Source: JAZGGS01 sp963764825 (lineage in GTDB: Bacteria > Bacteroidota > Ignavibacteria > Ignavibacteriales > Ignavibacteriaceae). Taken from it: DNA of 64,000 bases. Position numbers and translations under genes: made by a program. The stretch lies in NCBI GenBank assembly GCA_963764825.1, contig CAVXUA010000001.1, positions 1 to 64,000 of the forward strand, read 5' to 3'. A model generated the notes under the pieces. It was not told where the DNA came from, made no database searches, and saw only the letters and a list, made by a program, of their open reading frames with translations. This document shows positions 19,580 through 29,434 of the stretch, piece after piece. The first letter of the stretch is position 1. Each line of letters begins with the position of its first letter.

Positions 19580-21403
19580 TTACTTCTCCAGGCTTACATA
19601 CATTTGTTCGATTAGCTCGCCGTAATTAGATTCAATCGCCTTCCTGCGAATCTTTAAACTTGGAGTAATCTCACCCGATTCTATCGTAAAAGGTTTATGC
19701 AGTACGCTAAATCTTCTTATACGCTCATAATTTGCTAGCTTCTTCTGCAACTGGTTCATGTCTTGCTCAAGCAGCTTGTATATCTTATCATTTTTTGTAA
19801 GATCTTCTTCAGAAGCATAAGGGATTTTATTAGAATCTGCATATTCTTTCAGCGCTTCAAAATCTGGTACAACAAGCGCGCTTAAAAACATTCGCCTGTC
19901 GCCAATCACAATAAACTGGTCAATAAATTTACTTGCAAGAAAAGTATTTTCAATTGGAGTTGGAGCAATATATTTACCGGCGGAAGTTTTAAAGAGATGT
20001 TTTTTCCTGTCGGTTATCATCAGAAATCCATCGGCATCAAAAACGCCAATATCGCCTGTGTGCAGCCAGCCGTCTATTAAAGTGGCTTCCGTTTCCTTTT
20101 TATTCTTGTAATAACCCTGCATTATATTCGGTCCGCGTGCTAGAATTTCGCCATCCGATGCAATCTTTACTTCAACTCCCGGAAGCGGTTTGCCAACTGT
20201 ACCAAATTTATAATCATCGAATCTGTTCGCAGCAATTACCGGTGAAGATTCAGTTAATCCGTATCCTTCAATAATTATTATTCCAGTCGATTCAAAAAAA
20301 TCACCCAGCGCGCGTGGCAATGCTGCACCGCCGGAAATAAAGAATCTTAAATTTCCCCCAGTTTTTTCCTTTAATTTCTTGAAGACAAGTTTATCTGCTA
20401 CTTTATGTTTAATTCTTAAAGGTAGAGATATCTTACCTTCCCTTTTTGCATTTGCATATTGATTACCAATATTAAGCGCTCCGTAAAATATTTTTTGCTT
20501 TTTCTCCGGCTGGCTTTCCACGTTTTTAATAATTTTGGAATAGATCCTTTCAAATAACCGCGGAACAGAAGTCATTATAGTTGGCTTAACTTCAATCAGG
20601 TTCGCAGCAACAGTTTCTATACTTTCTGCATAATAAACAGGTGCGCCGGCAGCAAATGCTGAGTAATATCCTGCCATTCTTTCAAAGCTGTGGCACAATG
20701 GTAAGAAGGAGAGAAAGACATCATCTTTAGTTATTGGATAAATTTCAAGCGTTGAGTTAACATTTGACATTATGTTCTTGTGTGTAAGAATAACTCCTTT
20801 AGGTTCGCCGGTAGTACCCGAAGTGTAAATCAAAGTGCAAATATCATTTTCATCAATTTGTTTAATAGAATCTTTTAAAAGATTAGGATGGTTCGGTTGA
20901 TAACTGTTTCCAAGATCTTGCACCTGTTTGAAAGTATATAAATTCTTTACATCAGCATCAAAATCATTTTCATTTAAAACGATAATAAACTTAATATGCT
21001 TACACTTATCAATTATTTTCCTGATCTTATTAAGCTGAAACTTGTTCGATATAATAACTCCTTTTGCTTCAGAATTATTAAGAATAAATTCAATTGAATC
21101 TGCGGTGAGAGAAGGGAAAAGAGGAACGTCAATTCCACCAAGTTCAAGTATTGCAAAATCAGAATAAACCCATTCCGGTCTGTTCTCAGAAATTATTGCA
21201 ACCTTATCACCCTTTCCTACACCCAGCGAAGAAAGCCCATATGCAAACGAATTGGTTTCTTCTTTTAATTCGTTGTATGTAATTCCCTTATACTTTCCTT
21301 CAACTTTTCTATGAAGGACAAATCTTTCAGCTTCAGGTTTATACTCTTCAGTTAAAAACTGGTAAAGTTCCGGTATGGTACTACACGCTTTAAGTAAAGC
21401 CAT
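19580..21403 (-). CDS. fadD: Long-chain fatty acid-CoA ligase (AMP-forming)
   Basis: Activates fatty acids to acyl-CoA with ATP. 607 residues, full length. The adenylate-forming signature is TLIYTSGTTGEPKGVILTHK; further motifs are FISGGAALPRALGDFFESTG, EGYGLTESSP and the hinge segment GWLHTGDIGVFDADGFLMIT. The FISGGAAL and YGLTESSP forms fit the FadD15-like class found across Bacteroidota. No partner beta-oxidation gene is adjacent. Intact. Confidence 0.9.
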   Translation of the reverse strand: MALLKACSTIPELYQFLTEEYKPEAERFVLHRKVEGKYKGITYNELKEETNSFAYGLSSLGVGKGDKVAIISENRPEWVYSDFAILELGGIDVPLFPSLTADSIEFILNNSEAKGVIISNKFQLNKIRKIIDKCKHIKFIIVLNENDFDADVKNLYTFKQVQDLGNSYQPNHPNLLKDSIKQIDENDICTLIYTSGTTGEPKGVILTHKNIMSNVNSTLEIYPITKDDVFLSFLPLCHSFERMAGYYSAFAAGAPVYYAESIETVAANLIEVKPTIMTSVPRLFERIYSKIIKNVESQPEKKQKIFYGALNIGNQYANAKREGKISLPLRIKHKVADKLVFKKLKEKTGGNLRFFISGGAALPRALGDFFESTGIIIIEGYGLTESSPVIAANRFDDYKFGTVGKPLPGVEVKIASDGEILARGPNIMQGYYKNKKETEATLIDGWLHTGDIGVFDADGFLMITDRKKHLFKTSAGKYIAPTPIENTFLASKFIDQFIVIGDRRMFLSALVVPDFEALKEYADSNKIPYASEEDLTKNDKIYKLLEQDMNQLQKKLANYERIRRFSVLHKPFTIESGEITPSLKIRRKAIESNYGELIEQMYVSLEK

Positions 21404-21641
21404 TGTTTCTCCTGGTTGATTTACAACTTTTAATTATTAATCCACCCTCGGGCTTATGGAAAGGTGGTGCCCTTCGTCTCCTGATTCAACTTAGGTATTA
21501 AAGATAATACCTTATCCTTAAAATCCAAAGTGTTCATATTAATAAAGCTGGCTTTACGCCCAGCAGCAAATTGATTATCAGAACCAAAACTTGTAATTTT
21601 TATAATTCATTTTCTAAAAATAATTTTTACAGGAGCATATA

Positions 21642-23194
21642 ATGGCAGTTAAACAGTTCAGTAATGAATCCTTCACAGATTTTACAAAGAAAGCTAATAT
21701 TGAAAAGCAGGAAAAGGCCTTAGCCAAAGCACGTAAAAGTTTAGGCGGCACTTATGAGCTAGTTATAGGCGGGAAGAAGTATAAAACAAACGGAAGAATC
21801 GTTTCTACTAATCCGGCAAATGGAAATGAAGTAATAGCAAATTTTCATAAAGGGACTAAAGATCTTGCTAAGAAAGCTATAGAAACAGCTTCTAGAAAGT
21901 TTGAAGAATGGAAATACGTTCCAACTGCAGAAAGAGCAAGATACCTCTTTCAAAGCAGCTAAAATAGCTCGCCGCAGAAGATTCGAAATAAATGCGTGGA
22001 TGATTTTAGAAGCTGGAAAAAACTATGCTGAAGCAGATGGCGATACTGCTGAAGGAATTGACTTCCTGGAATTTTATGCAAGAGAAATGCTTCGTTATGC
22101 TTCCAAACAACCGATTACTCCCGTTAAAGGGTGAAAAGAACGAACTGGTTTATATTCCCCTGGGAGTTGGTGTTGCTGTTCCGCCATGGAATTTTCCTTT
22201 TGCAATTTTAGTTGGAATGACCTCCGCAGCAATTGTTGCAGGAAATACAGTTGTACTTAAACCTTCCAGCGACACTCCTATGATGGGCAAACTATTTTAT
22301 GAAATTATGGAAGAAGCAGGATTGCCTGCCGGAGTGCTTAATTTTTTACCAGGTTCTGGTGCAGAAGTTGGAGATACACTAGTAGCGCATCCTAAAACTC
22401 GCTTCATTTCATTTACAGGCTCGATGGAAGTTGGAACTCACATAAACGAATTGGCTGCAAAGGTTCAACAGGGACAAATTTGGTTGAAACGGGTTGTTGC
22501 GGAAATGGGCGGCAAGGATTGTATTGTTGTTGATAAAGAATCAAATATAACCGAAGCGGCTAAAGGAGTTGCTAGTTCTGCTTTTGGATTCCAGGGTCAG
22601 AAATGTTCTGCCTGTTCCAGGGCTATTGTAGACAAAGCGGTGCATACTAAATTTGTTAAGAAGTTGAAAGAAGAAGTTGAGAAGATAAAAGTTGGTAATG
22701 GCGCAGAAAATTTTGCAATGGGTCCTGTAATAAATGGGGCTGCTAAAAAGAGCATTATGAATTATGTAAGAATCGGAAAGAAAGAAGGAAAACTTCTTAC
22801 CGGCGGCAAGTCAATTCCTGGTAATGGTAATTACATCGAACCAACTGTGTTTACAGATATAAAACCTACAGATCGGTTAGCGCAGGAAGAAATTTTTGGA
22901 CCTGTACTTGCTGTTATTAAATCAAATAATTATGAACATAGCTTAAAGATTGCGAACAATACTATTTATGGTTTAACCGGTGCAGTTTATACAAGGAATC
23001 GTAATAAAATTGAAAGAGCCAAGAAAGAACTTCTGATTGGCAATCTCTATTTTAACAGGAAGTGTACAGCAGCATTGGTTGGCGGTCATCCTTTCGGCGG
23101 ATTTAACATGTCCGGCACCGATTCCAAAGCTGGTGGAAGAGATTACCTTCTTCTTTTCTTGCAAGCAAAAACTATGAGCGAAAAAGTTAAATAA
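21642..23194 (+). CDS. rocA: L-glutamate gamma-semialdehyde dehydrogenase (RocA/PruA type)
   Basis: NAD-dependent oxidation of glutamate-5-semialdehyde to glutamate in proline and arginine catabolism. Recognised by the N-terminal FTDFTKKANIEKQEKALAKA, NAD-binding VAVPPWNFPFAILVGM and FTGSMEVG, the catalytic Cys segment GFQGQKCSACSRA, and the family C-terminus HPFGGFNMSGTDSKAGG. Two single-base breaks, near 21951 (LF/KAAK) and 22132 (PVKG/EKNE), split it; about 517 residues when joined, normal for RocA. A GGAG-type site precedes the ATG. A strong terminator follows. No proline dehydrogenase gene is adjacent. Confidence 0.9.
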
Positions 23195-23200
23195 TCAGAA

Positions 23201-23228
23201 AGACTCCCTTAATAGGGAGTCTTTTTTT
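23201..23228 (+). terminator. Rho-independent terminator after rocA
   Basis: Perfect nine-base-pair stem AGACTCCCT (23201-23209) and AGGGAGTCT (23214-23222) with a TAAT loop and a run of T. Confidence 0.93.
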
Positions 23229-23252
23229 AGTTTTAATATTTAAGGAAAATAA

Positions 23253-24420
23253 ATGAAAATCCATGAATACCAGGCAAAAGAGATATTAAGAAAATATAAT
23301 GTTGCTGTTCCAAATGGCAGTGTTGCATTTACAGGTGAGAAAGCTGTAAAAATTGCTAAAGAAGATTTGGGGGGCGAAGCTTGGGTTGTAAAAGCTCAAA
23401 TTCATGCAGGCGGTAGAGGAAAAGGAGGTGGCGTTAAAGTTGCAAAATCTCTCGATGAAGTAAGTGAGTTTGCTAACGAGATGATAGGAATGAACCTTGT
23501 TACTCATCAAACCGGACCCGAAGGAAGAGAAGTTAAGCGCCTTCTTATTGAAGAAGGAATTAATATTGACCGTGAATTTTATGTAGGCATAACCCTTGAC
23601 AGGGCTGTTTCAAAAGATGTTATGATGGTTTCTACCGAAGGTGGCGTGGAAATAGAAAAAGTTGCTGCAGAAACTCCTGAAAAAATCATTAAAGAAAAAA
23701 TTGAACCTGAACTTGGTTTGCAGCCATTCCAGGCACGCAAACTTGCTTATGCATTAGGGCTCGAAGGTGATCAACATAAAAGTGCAGTTAAGTTTCTTAT
23801 TAGTTTGTACCGTGCATATGCTGGCATCGATGCTTCGCTTGCAGAAATAAATCCGCTTGTTGTAACGAGTGAAGGTAAAGTGCTTGCACTGGATGCAAAA
23901 ATGAATTTTGATGACAATGCGCTCTACCGCAGGAAAGATATTGCAGAGTACAGGGATCTTGATGAGGAAGATCCGCTGGAAATAGAAGCTTCAAAATACA
24001 ACCTGAATTATATTAAACTTGATGGCAACGTTGGCTGTATGGTTAACGGCGCAGGGCTTGCAATGGCTACAATGGATATTATAAAATTAGCCGGTGGCGA
24101 GCCAGCTAACTTTTTAGATGTGGGAGGGACTGCTAATAAAGAAACAGTTTCAAACGGTTTTAAGATTATACTTTCCGATCCAAATGTTAGAAGCTATACT
24201 TATAAATATTTTTGGCGGAATTGTAAGATGCGACCGTGTTGCGCAGGGTGTTATTGATGCAGCAACTGAAATGTCTGTTAAGGTCCCGATTGTTATACGG
24301 CTGGAAGGTACAAATGCAATAGAAGCTGGTGAATTGCTGAAAAAATCTGGCTTGAATTTTGATGTAGCATCAAGCTTAAAAGATGCTGCTGAAAAAGTTA
24401 CTTCTGTTTTGAAAAAATAA
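23253..24420 (+). CDS. sucC: Succinyl-CoA synthetase beta subunit (ADP-forming)
   Basis: TCA-cycle enzyme subunit making ATP from succinyl-CoA. The ATP-grasp domain is evident: MKIHEYQAKEILRKY start, VVKAQIHAGGRGKGGGVKVA, LAEINPLVVTSEGKVLALDA, and the C-terminal CoA-ligase part with GGEPANFLDVGGTANKE and ILINIFGGIVRCDRVAQG. One extra base near 24189 breaks the frame between SDPNV and EAILINIFGG. About 389 residues when joined, as expected. The alpha subunit gene sucD is not beside it, which is unusual compared with many bacteria. Confidence 0.93.
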
Positions 24421-24453
24421 AGGCATCAGAAAAATCGTGTATTTTTAGAAAAG

Positions 24454-24481
24454 AGCCGTGTCTCAAAACGCGGCTTTTTTT
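24454..24481 (+). terminator. Rho-independent terminator after sucC
   Basis: AGCCGTG at 24454-24460 pairs with CGCGGCT at 24469-24475 (one wobble), followed by a run of T to 24481. Confidence 0.85.
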
Positions 24482-24581
24482 ATTAATAATTTATTTTGAT
24501 TTATTCAAGTTAAATAGCCCTTGCATTTAGATTTTAATAGTAATACATTTTTTATGCAGTAATTATATAATTAAAGATTTA

Positions 24582-26004
24582 ATGATGGCAAGTTTAGATT
24601 CAGATTTCGAAAATTTTCAATCCCCCAATTCCGAAAAGAATAACCTCAGGGATAGAATAAACGAATGTAAAGATATTATTGAAGCAGGCGAATTATACGG
24701 TTCTCTGGAATTTGTTGAAGATGTAATACACGAATGTCTTGAGAATGAGTTAAATGATGACGGATTATTTCTTACCGAATGTTTAATTGAAGTTGCTCCT
24801 TATAACTCTGAGTACTGGATCAGGAAAGGATTATTTCTTAAATGCCTTCTTCAGGTTTGAAGAAGCCATTGTATGTTACGATAAAGCGCTATCACTAAAC
24901 CCCGGCGATGTAGATGCACTTGTAGACAGATCTGTGGCGGAAGAAAATATAGGTTTATTCAGCAGCGCGCAGGAATCGCTGGAAGATGCGCTTCTAATTG
25001 ATCCGAATCATGAAGATGCATTGTACAGTTTGGGAATTTTGCATCAGCGGCAGAATGAATTCCGCAAAGCAATAAAATATTTTGAAAAGGTTACTTTAAT
25101 CGATGAGGAATATGCAGAAGCATACTACGAGCTTGGTTTCTGCCACGAAAACCTGGAAGAATATCCAAAAGCATTAAAATCTTATGACAAGTTTCTGGAA
25201 CTAGATCCTTATAACGCAAGTGGCTGGTATAACCATGCCGATCATTCTTGTTAAACTAAATCGGCTGGAGCAAGCGATCAACAGTTATGAGCTTGCAGTT
25301 GCACTTAAAGAAGATTTTCCGAGTGCCTGGTTTAATAAAGGGAATGTACTTGCAGAGTTAGGAAGATTTAAAGAAGCACTGGATAGTTTTAAAAAGCTTA
25401 TCAGCTAGATAACTACGATGAAGCAACCTGTTTTAATATAGGAAACCTTTATGAAGAACTTGGCGATAATGTTCATGCAATAAAATATTACAACGAAGCA
25501 ATAAAAATTAATGATGAGTATTACGAAGCTTATCTTGCCAGGGGATATTGCTACGATGCATTAGGAAAGTTCCAGATTGCTTTAAAAGATTTTAATACTG
25601 CTATTTCACTTTCCCAGGATAATGCAGAAGCATGGTATGCTAAAGCAGACCTGGAATATTCATTGGGACATTTGAAAGAATCCGTAAACAGTTATCTTCA
25701 TGCAGTAAAAATTCAACCGCAAAATTACGATGTGTGGTACACGCTGGCAGAAACATACATAGAATTGAGTGATTGGCTTAATGCGCTGGATGCTTTTGAT
25801 CAATGCTTAAAGATTAAACCAAATGATGCTAATTCTGTATATGGTAAGGCAAAAATCAATTTTATTCTTAGCAGAACAGAAGAAGCAATAAAATGTTTGA
25901 AAATTGCATTCGAACTCGATCCCGGTATACAAAAAGAATTTGCAAGAGAATATCCTGAGGTAAAATCATCCAGGTTATTTAAAAAACTGTTGGGGGAAAA
26001 CTAA
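24582..26004 (+). CDS. Tetratricopeptide-repeat protein
   Basis: No signal peptide (MMASLDSDFENFQSPNSEKN), so probably cytoplasmic. From about residue 85 it is a chain of roughly eleven TPR units of 34 residues with the usual pattern (AIKYFEKVTLIDEEYAEAYY, ALKSYDKFLELDPYNASGWY, ALDAFDQCLKIKPNDAN). Single-base breaks near 24842, 25238 and 25398 interrupt it, each inside a repeat that resumes in register. About 474 residues when corrected. Likely a protein-interaction scaffold; partner unknown. It sits between sucC and aroE, as is seen for TPR proteins in related genomes, but no shared role can be shown. Confidence 0.75.
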
Positions 26005-26095
26005 TCGTATACTTCATTCTCTTGGAAAAGGTTTTTGGGCAATTGAATATTAACGCGGTTGTCATCATATTATGTTAATTATTAGTTTATAGGTT

Positions 26096-26968
26096 ATGAA
26101 AGATTCATTTCATACAAATACTAAAATAATAGGATTGTTAGGTCATCCTATAAAACACTCTTATTCACCTTTTGTGCAGAATGTAGCTTTTGAATTTGAG
26201 AAGATGGATTACATCTATCTTGCTTTTGATGTTCCCCCGGCAAATCTAAAAAGTGCACTTAGCGGTGTTCTAGCACTTGGCATGAAAGGATTGAACGTAA
26301 CTCTTCCGCACAAAGAAAAAATTATTAAACATTTGGATGAACTAGCCGAAGAAGCAGCTACAATTGGTGCGGTTAATACAATTGTTAACGACCAGGGAAA
26401 ATTAATTGGTTACAACACTGATGTTACGGGAATTATAGAAACTCTTGTACCCTTCAAAGAGCAAATAAACGGTTCGACAGTTAGTGTTTTAGGAGCCGGC
26501 GGAAGTGCACGCGCAGCGATTTATGCTCTTATCCGGCACTTTAAACCAGAGCGAATAAACATAATTAATAGAACTGTTCAGCGGGCAGATTCAATACAAA
26601 ATTATTTTTCAACAAAAATGAGATACGATGGTTTTAAAACGATGGATTTGTTTCCGCCGGATCTAGTTGATACTCTCCGAAGTTCTAGGTTGATCATTAA
26701 TGCTACTTCAATTGGAATGTTTCCGGAAACGGATGATACAATAACAGATCTTAGAGAGTCGTTTGTTTCAGAGCAGATAGTTTTTGATCTGGTTTATAAT
26801 CCTCCTAAAACAAAATTCTTAAAGCTTGCTGAAAAACAGGGTGCTACTACTATGGGTGGTTTAAAGATGCTGGTTTCGCAGGCAGCAAAATCATTTGAGT
26901 TGTGGACTGGTGTTAAAATGCCAATAGATAAGATTTCCAAATCGCTTGAGCTTTATATTTCCAAATAA
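26096..26968 (+). CDS. aroE: Shikimate dehydrogenase
   Basis: NADPH-dependent reduction of 3-dehydroshikimate in aromatic amino-acid synthesis. 290 residues and intact. The substrate-site motif is GHPIKHSYSP; the catalytic pair is Lys73 (NVTLPHK) and Asp109 (GYNTDVTG). The nucleotide-binding loop is VLGAGGSARAA and the C-terminal motif is TTMGGLKMLVSQAAKSFELW. Confidence 0.94.
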   Translation: MKDSFHTNTKIIGLLGHPIKHSYSPFVQNVAFEFEKMDYIYLAFDVPPANLKSALSGVLALGMKGLNVTLPHKEKIIKHLDELAEEAATIGAVNTIVNDQGKLIGYNTDVTGIIETLVPFKEQINGSTVSVLGAGGSARAAIYALIRHFKPERINIINRTVQRADSIQNYFSTKMRYDGFKTMDLFPPDLVDTLRSSRLIINATSIGMFPETDDTITDLRESFVSEQIVFDLVYNPPKTKFLKLAEKQGATTMGGLKMLVSQAAKSFELWTGVKMPIDKISKSLELYISK

Positions 26969-27060
26969 CCTATCTCATTTTTACTAACACCTTCATTAAT
27001 TATTGATTTGACACAATAAACAGAAATGACTAGGTTATCAACATCAAAAGGTGAAAATTT

Positions 27061-27712
27061 ATGAAGAAGTTACTTCCTATACTTTTTTTGTTCACATCCG
27101 TAACGATTGTGAACATAGTTCCACAAAATCGGGTTGAACGTAGTTCTCCATTTATTTCTGGAATGGTAGGCACTGCAAAAGTTAGTCTTTCCGGAAGCAG
27201 TGAACAAAACCCTATGGCATTAGCTTTTGGGGGTAGTTTTGGAATTCCGATTAACAAAAAATCTTTATCTTTATACCCGTTCTTCTTATACTTCACAATC
27301 TAATTTTCAATCGTTTTTTAATACAGCTAATTTAAATAGCAGCTTATTATTGCCTGGAGAATTTGCACAGGTCAATTCTTCTTTTTCGCAGCTTTTAGTA
27401 AACGGTGGATTGCTTTATAATATTCGCGTTACAGAAGAGTTTGTGCTAGGATTAAACGGTGGGCTAACTTTTATGGTTCTTAACCAGGAAGCAAGACTCC
27501 GCACAGGGCAGGTAATATCCAACATCGATAACGAAAATATTTGGGGAGCTTTTGGAGGAGTAATTATTGAAAAAGCTTGGGAAGAGAGTGACTTTACAAC
27601 ATTCCTTGAAGCGCAATATAATTATGCAGAGAGTGATGCGCTTTACCGTTCCGACGCATTGAATGCGATGAACTATACTTTTGGTATCAGGTATTATCTT
27701 TCGGGAAGATAA
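27061..27712 (+). CDS. Outer-membrane beta-barrel protein
   Basis: Signal peptide MKKLLPILFLFTSVTIVNIV, then alternating hydrophobic/polar strands with Gly turns, ending NYTFGIRYYLSGR, a C-terminal strand typical of outer-membrane barrels. One break near 27265 shifts the frame between GIPINKK and NLYLYTRSSYTSQ. About 216 residues. No specific ligand can be named. Its 3' end overlaps the 3' end of the convergent lipoprotein gene by 19 bases. Confidence 0.6.
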
Positions 27713-28229
27713 AAATCAGTTACTTTTTTCCGCTTATTTACTATTTCTTTTAATTCATCAACATGCCTGAAAATCTCCTCCGTTTCTTCATCACTCAGAG
27801 TCGCTCTTTTATTGTTTACTAATTTATCATAAAATAAAATATTTTCATCCGGGTCTGCAAAAAACTCATTTTTATCATCGCTTTCTTCCCTTTACCGCTT
27901 TCATTGTTCCCAGTGTAATCTAATTTTTTACTTATAAGATGAAGCATGTTTCCATCTTTAAAATAGTAACGATTTGAAGCTTCAGTAGGTGCTCTATAAG
28001 TGTAGGATTCGTTAATGAAAATTAATTCCTCACCGGAAAAGTAAGCCCTGAAAATTGAATAAGCTCCAGGGGAACCCCAATTAAACTCCTCTCCAACAGC
28101 TTTTTCAAGTTTAACATTAATATCTTCAACAATTTCTTTTATTCCTTTCTCGGAATATTCTTTCCTTTCACAGGAAATAATAAAAATAACTAAAATCAAA
28201 CAAATGATTAGGGAAATAGTCTTTTTCAT
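27694..28229 (-). CDS. Hypothetical lipoprotein
   Basis: Signal peptide with lipobox (MKKTISLIICLILVIFIISC, Cys20 as the lipidated residue). The mature part has no family I recognise: VGEEFNWGSPGAYSIFRAYF, then an acidic/basic mix. A break near 27890 ends the first frame early (KIFYFMIN). In the next frame the protein goes on through EFFADPDENILFYDKLVNNK and TLSDEETEEIFRHVDELKEI to a stop at 27694, about 178 residues. The recovered tail has a clean amphipathic helix pattern, which supports the longer form. Confidence 0.5.
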
Positions 28230-28251
28230 TTACACTTTCTTCCTTGTAAAC

Positions 28252-28281
28252 AAAAGAGCTACAGGGTTTCTGCGGCTCTTT
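28252..28281 (-). terminator. Terminator after mscL
   Basis: AAAAGAGC (28252-28259 region) pairs with GCTCTTTT (28274-28281), with an inner CAG/CTG pairing; on the minus strand it ends in a T-run. It lies just past the mscL stop at 28291. Confidence 0.6.
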
Positions 28282-28290
28282 TCCAATTCA

Positions 28291-28692
28291 TTAACCTTTT
28301 CTTAATTGGTCTCTTATTTCAGTTAATAAAATTTCTTCGTTTGATGGTTTTGGTGGTTCAGCTGGTTTTTCTTCCTCTTTTTTCTTCATATTGTTCATCA
28401 TTCTAACCACCATAAAAATAGCAAATGCAATTATTATGAAATCCATTACGGTCATAAAGAAAACACCATAACTTATTGCAACTGCTTCGGTTTCTGCCGT
28501 AGCTTCTTTCAGCACTATCATTAAAGCTGAAAAATCAACTCCACCCAAAAGTACGCCGATTGGCGGCATTAAAACATCCGCAACAAACGAAGATATTATT
28601 TTCCCAAATGCTGCACCAATGACAATACCAATTGCCATGTCTACTACATTACCTTTCATTGCGAATTCTTTGAATTCTTTAACCATGCCCAT
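28291..28692 (-). CDS. mscL: Large-conductance mechanosensitive channel
   Basis: Homopentameric inner-membrane channel that opens under membrane tension during osmotic downshock. 133 residues with two membrane segments: GNVVDMAIGIVIGAAFGKIISS (split here as GNVVDMAIGIVIGAAF and GKIISS) and VFFMTVMDFIIIAFAIFMVV. The charged C-terminal helix ends EEILLTEIRDQLRKG, the typical MscL tail. The start ATG at 28690-28692 has a GGAGG site; the second Met two codons later is less likely. Confidence 0.95.
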   Translation of the reverse strand: MGMVKEFKEFAMKGNVVDMAIGIVIGAAFGKIISSFVADVLMPPIGVLLGGVDFSALMIVLKEATAETEAVAISYGVFFMTVMDFIIIAFAIFMVVRMMNNMKKKEEEKPAEPPKPSNEEILLTEIRDQLRKG

Positions 28693-28955
28693 ATAGAGCC
28701 TCCTTTTTTGTAAGAATAAATTAATAGTTTAAGCGTGATTTGATATGCTCGTATTCACTAATCAAAGATATAAATTTTAAAAATAATTCCAAAAACTGAT
28801 GATTAATCCGTACCGTTGTAATTTTACTCTAATTAGATTGGTTTGCTAAAATCGCGCATAAAAAGGTGAATCACTTAAAATCTATTATTTAGAAAAGTTA
28901 ATTAAAAAAGAAATTTAGCACCAATAGATTAGAATGAAAAAATTTACCTATCTAC

Positions 28956-29346
28956 TTAAAGAAAAGTTTTAAGCCACTTCACTGCGTCTTTTTTATCAGT
29001 AAAAACCTTAACCGGAAAATTTCTCAGGTAAACATCCTTCGCCATTTCTGCTAATTCCAATTTGACAGGAGTAGTAACAAACATTGCCAGCGCAGTTATA
29101 TTTTTTTTCTTCATTAAATATTTTTGTGCTTCAAAAGTGTGAGAATAACTTTGAGATCGATCTGCAAATATGATAAGTTTATTAAGGTTTAAACTTGTCC
29201 ATCCATCCATCAAGCAATTCAAAATCTTCTTTCGTAACATCAATTCCTTCTTTACCAGCTACGTAGATGATGTTGTTATCATCCACTTCAAGCATTGCAA
29301 AGCCCGCTTCCCACTTTTTTTCACCAATTTGTAAAATTGAATTCAT
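28956..29346 (-). CDS. STAS/DUF7793-like small protein
   Basis: Begins MNSILQIGEKKWEAGFAMLE at ATG 29344-29346, continues DDNNIIYVAGKEGIDVTKED, and after one break near 29195 goes on LNKLIIFADRSQS and ends VKVFTDKKDAVKWLKTFL. The central beta-alpha pattern plus the closing FTDKxxAxxWL are characteristic of the small SpoIIAA/STAS-like proteins of Bacteroidota (DUF7793 type). About 130 residues, cytoplasmic. Family placement is by pattern only, and the role is unknown. Confidence 0.5.
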
Positions 29347-29397
29347 TTTTTAAGTTAAAAAAATATTTATTTCGGACAAAGAATAAATAAGAATGGA

Positions 29398-29425
29398 AAA
29401 CTGCCACCTTTTAAGATGGCAGTTT
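29398..29425 (-). terminator. Terminator after the BNR cargo gene
   Basis: AAACTGCCACC at 29398-29408 pairs with GATGGCAGTTT at 29415-29425; read on the minus strand it lies 10 bases past the stop at 29435 and is followed by TTCC. Confidence 0.65.
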
Positions 29426-29434
29426 ACATAAGTT

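Noticed and set aside
24510..24522. TTGATTTATTCAA upstream of the TPR gene as a further operator
   Set aside because: Arm spacing is two bases shorter than in the pckA/acs pair and the centre does not match.
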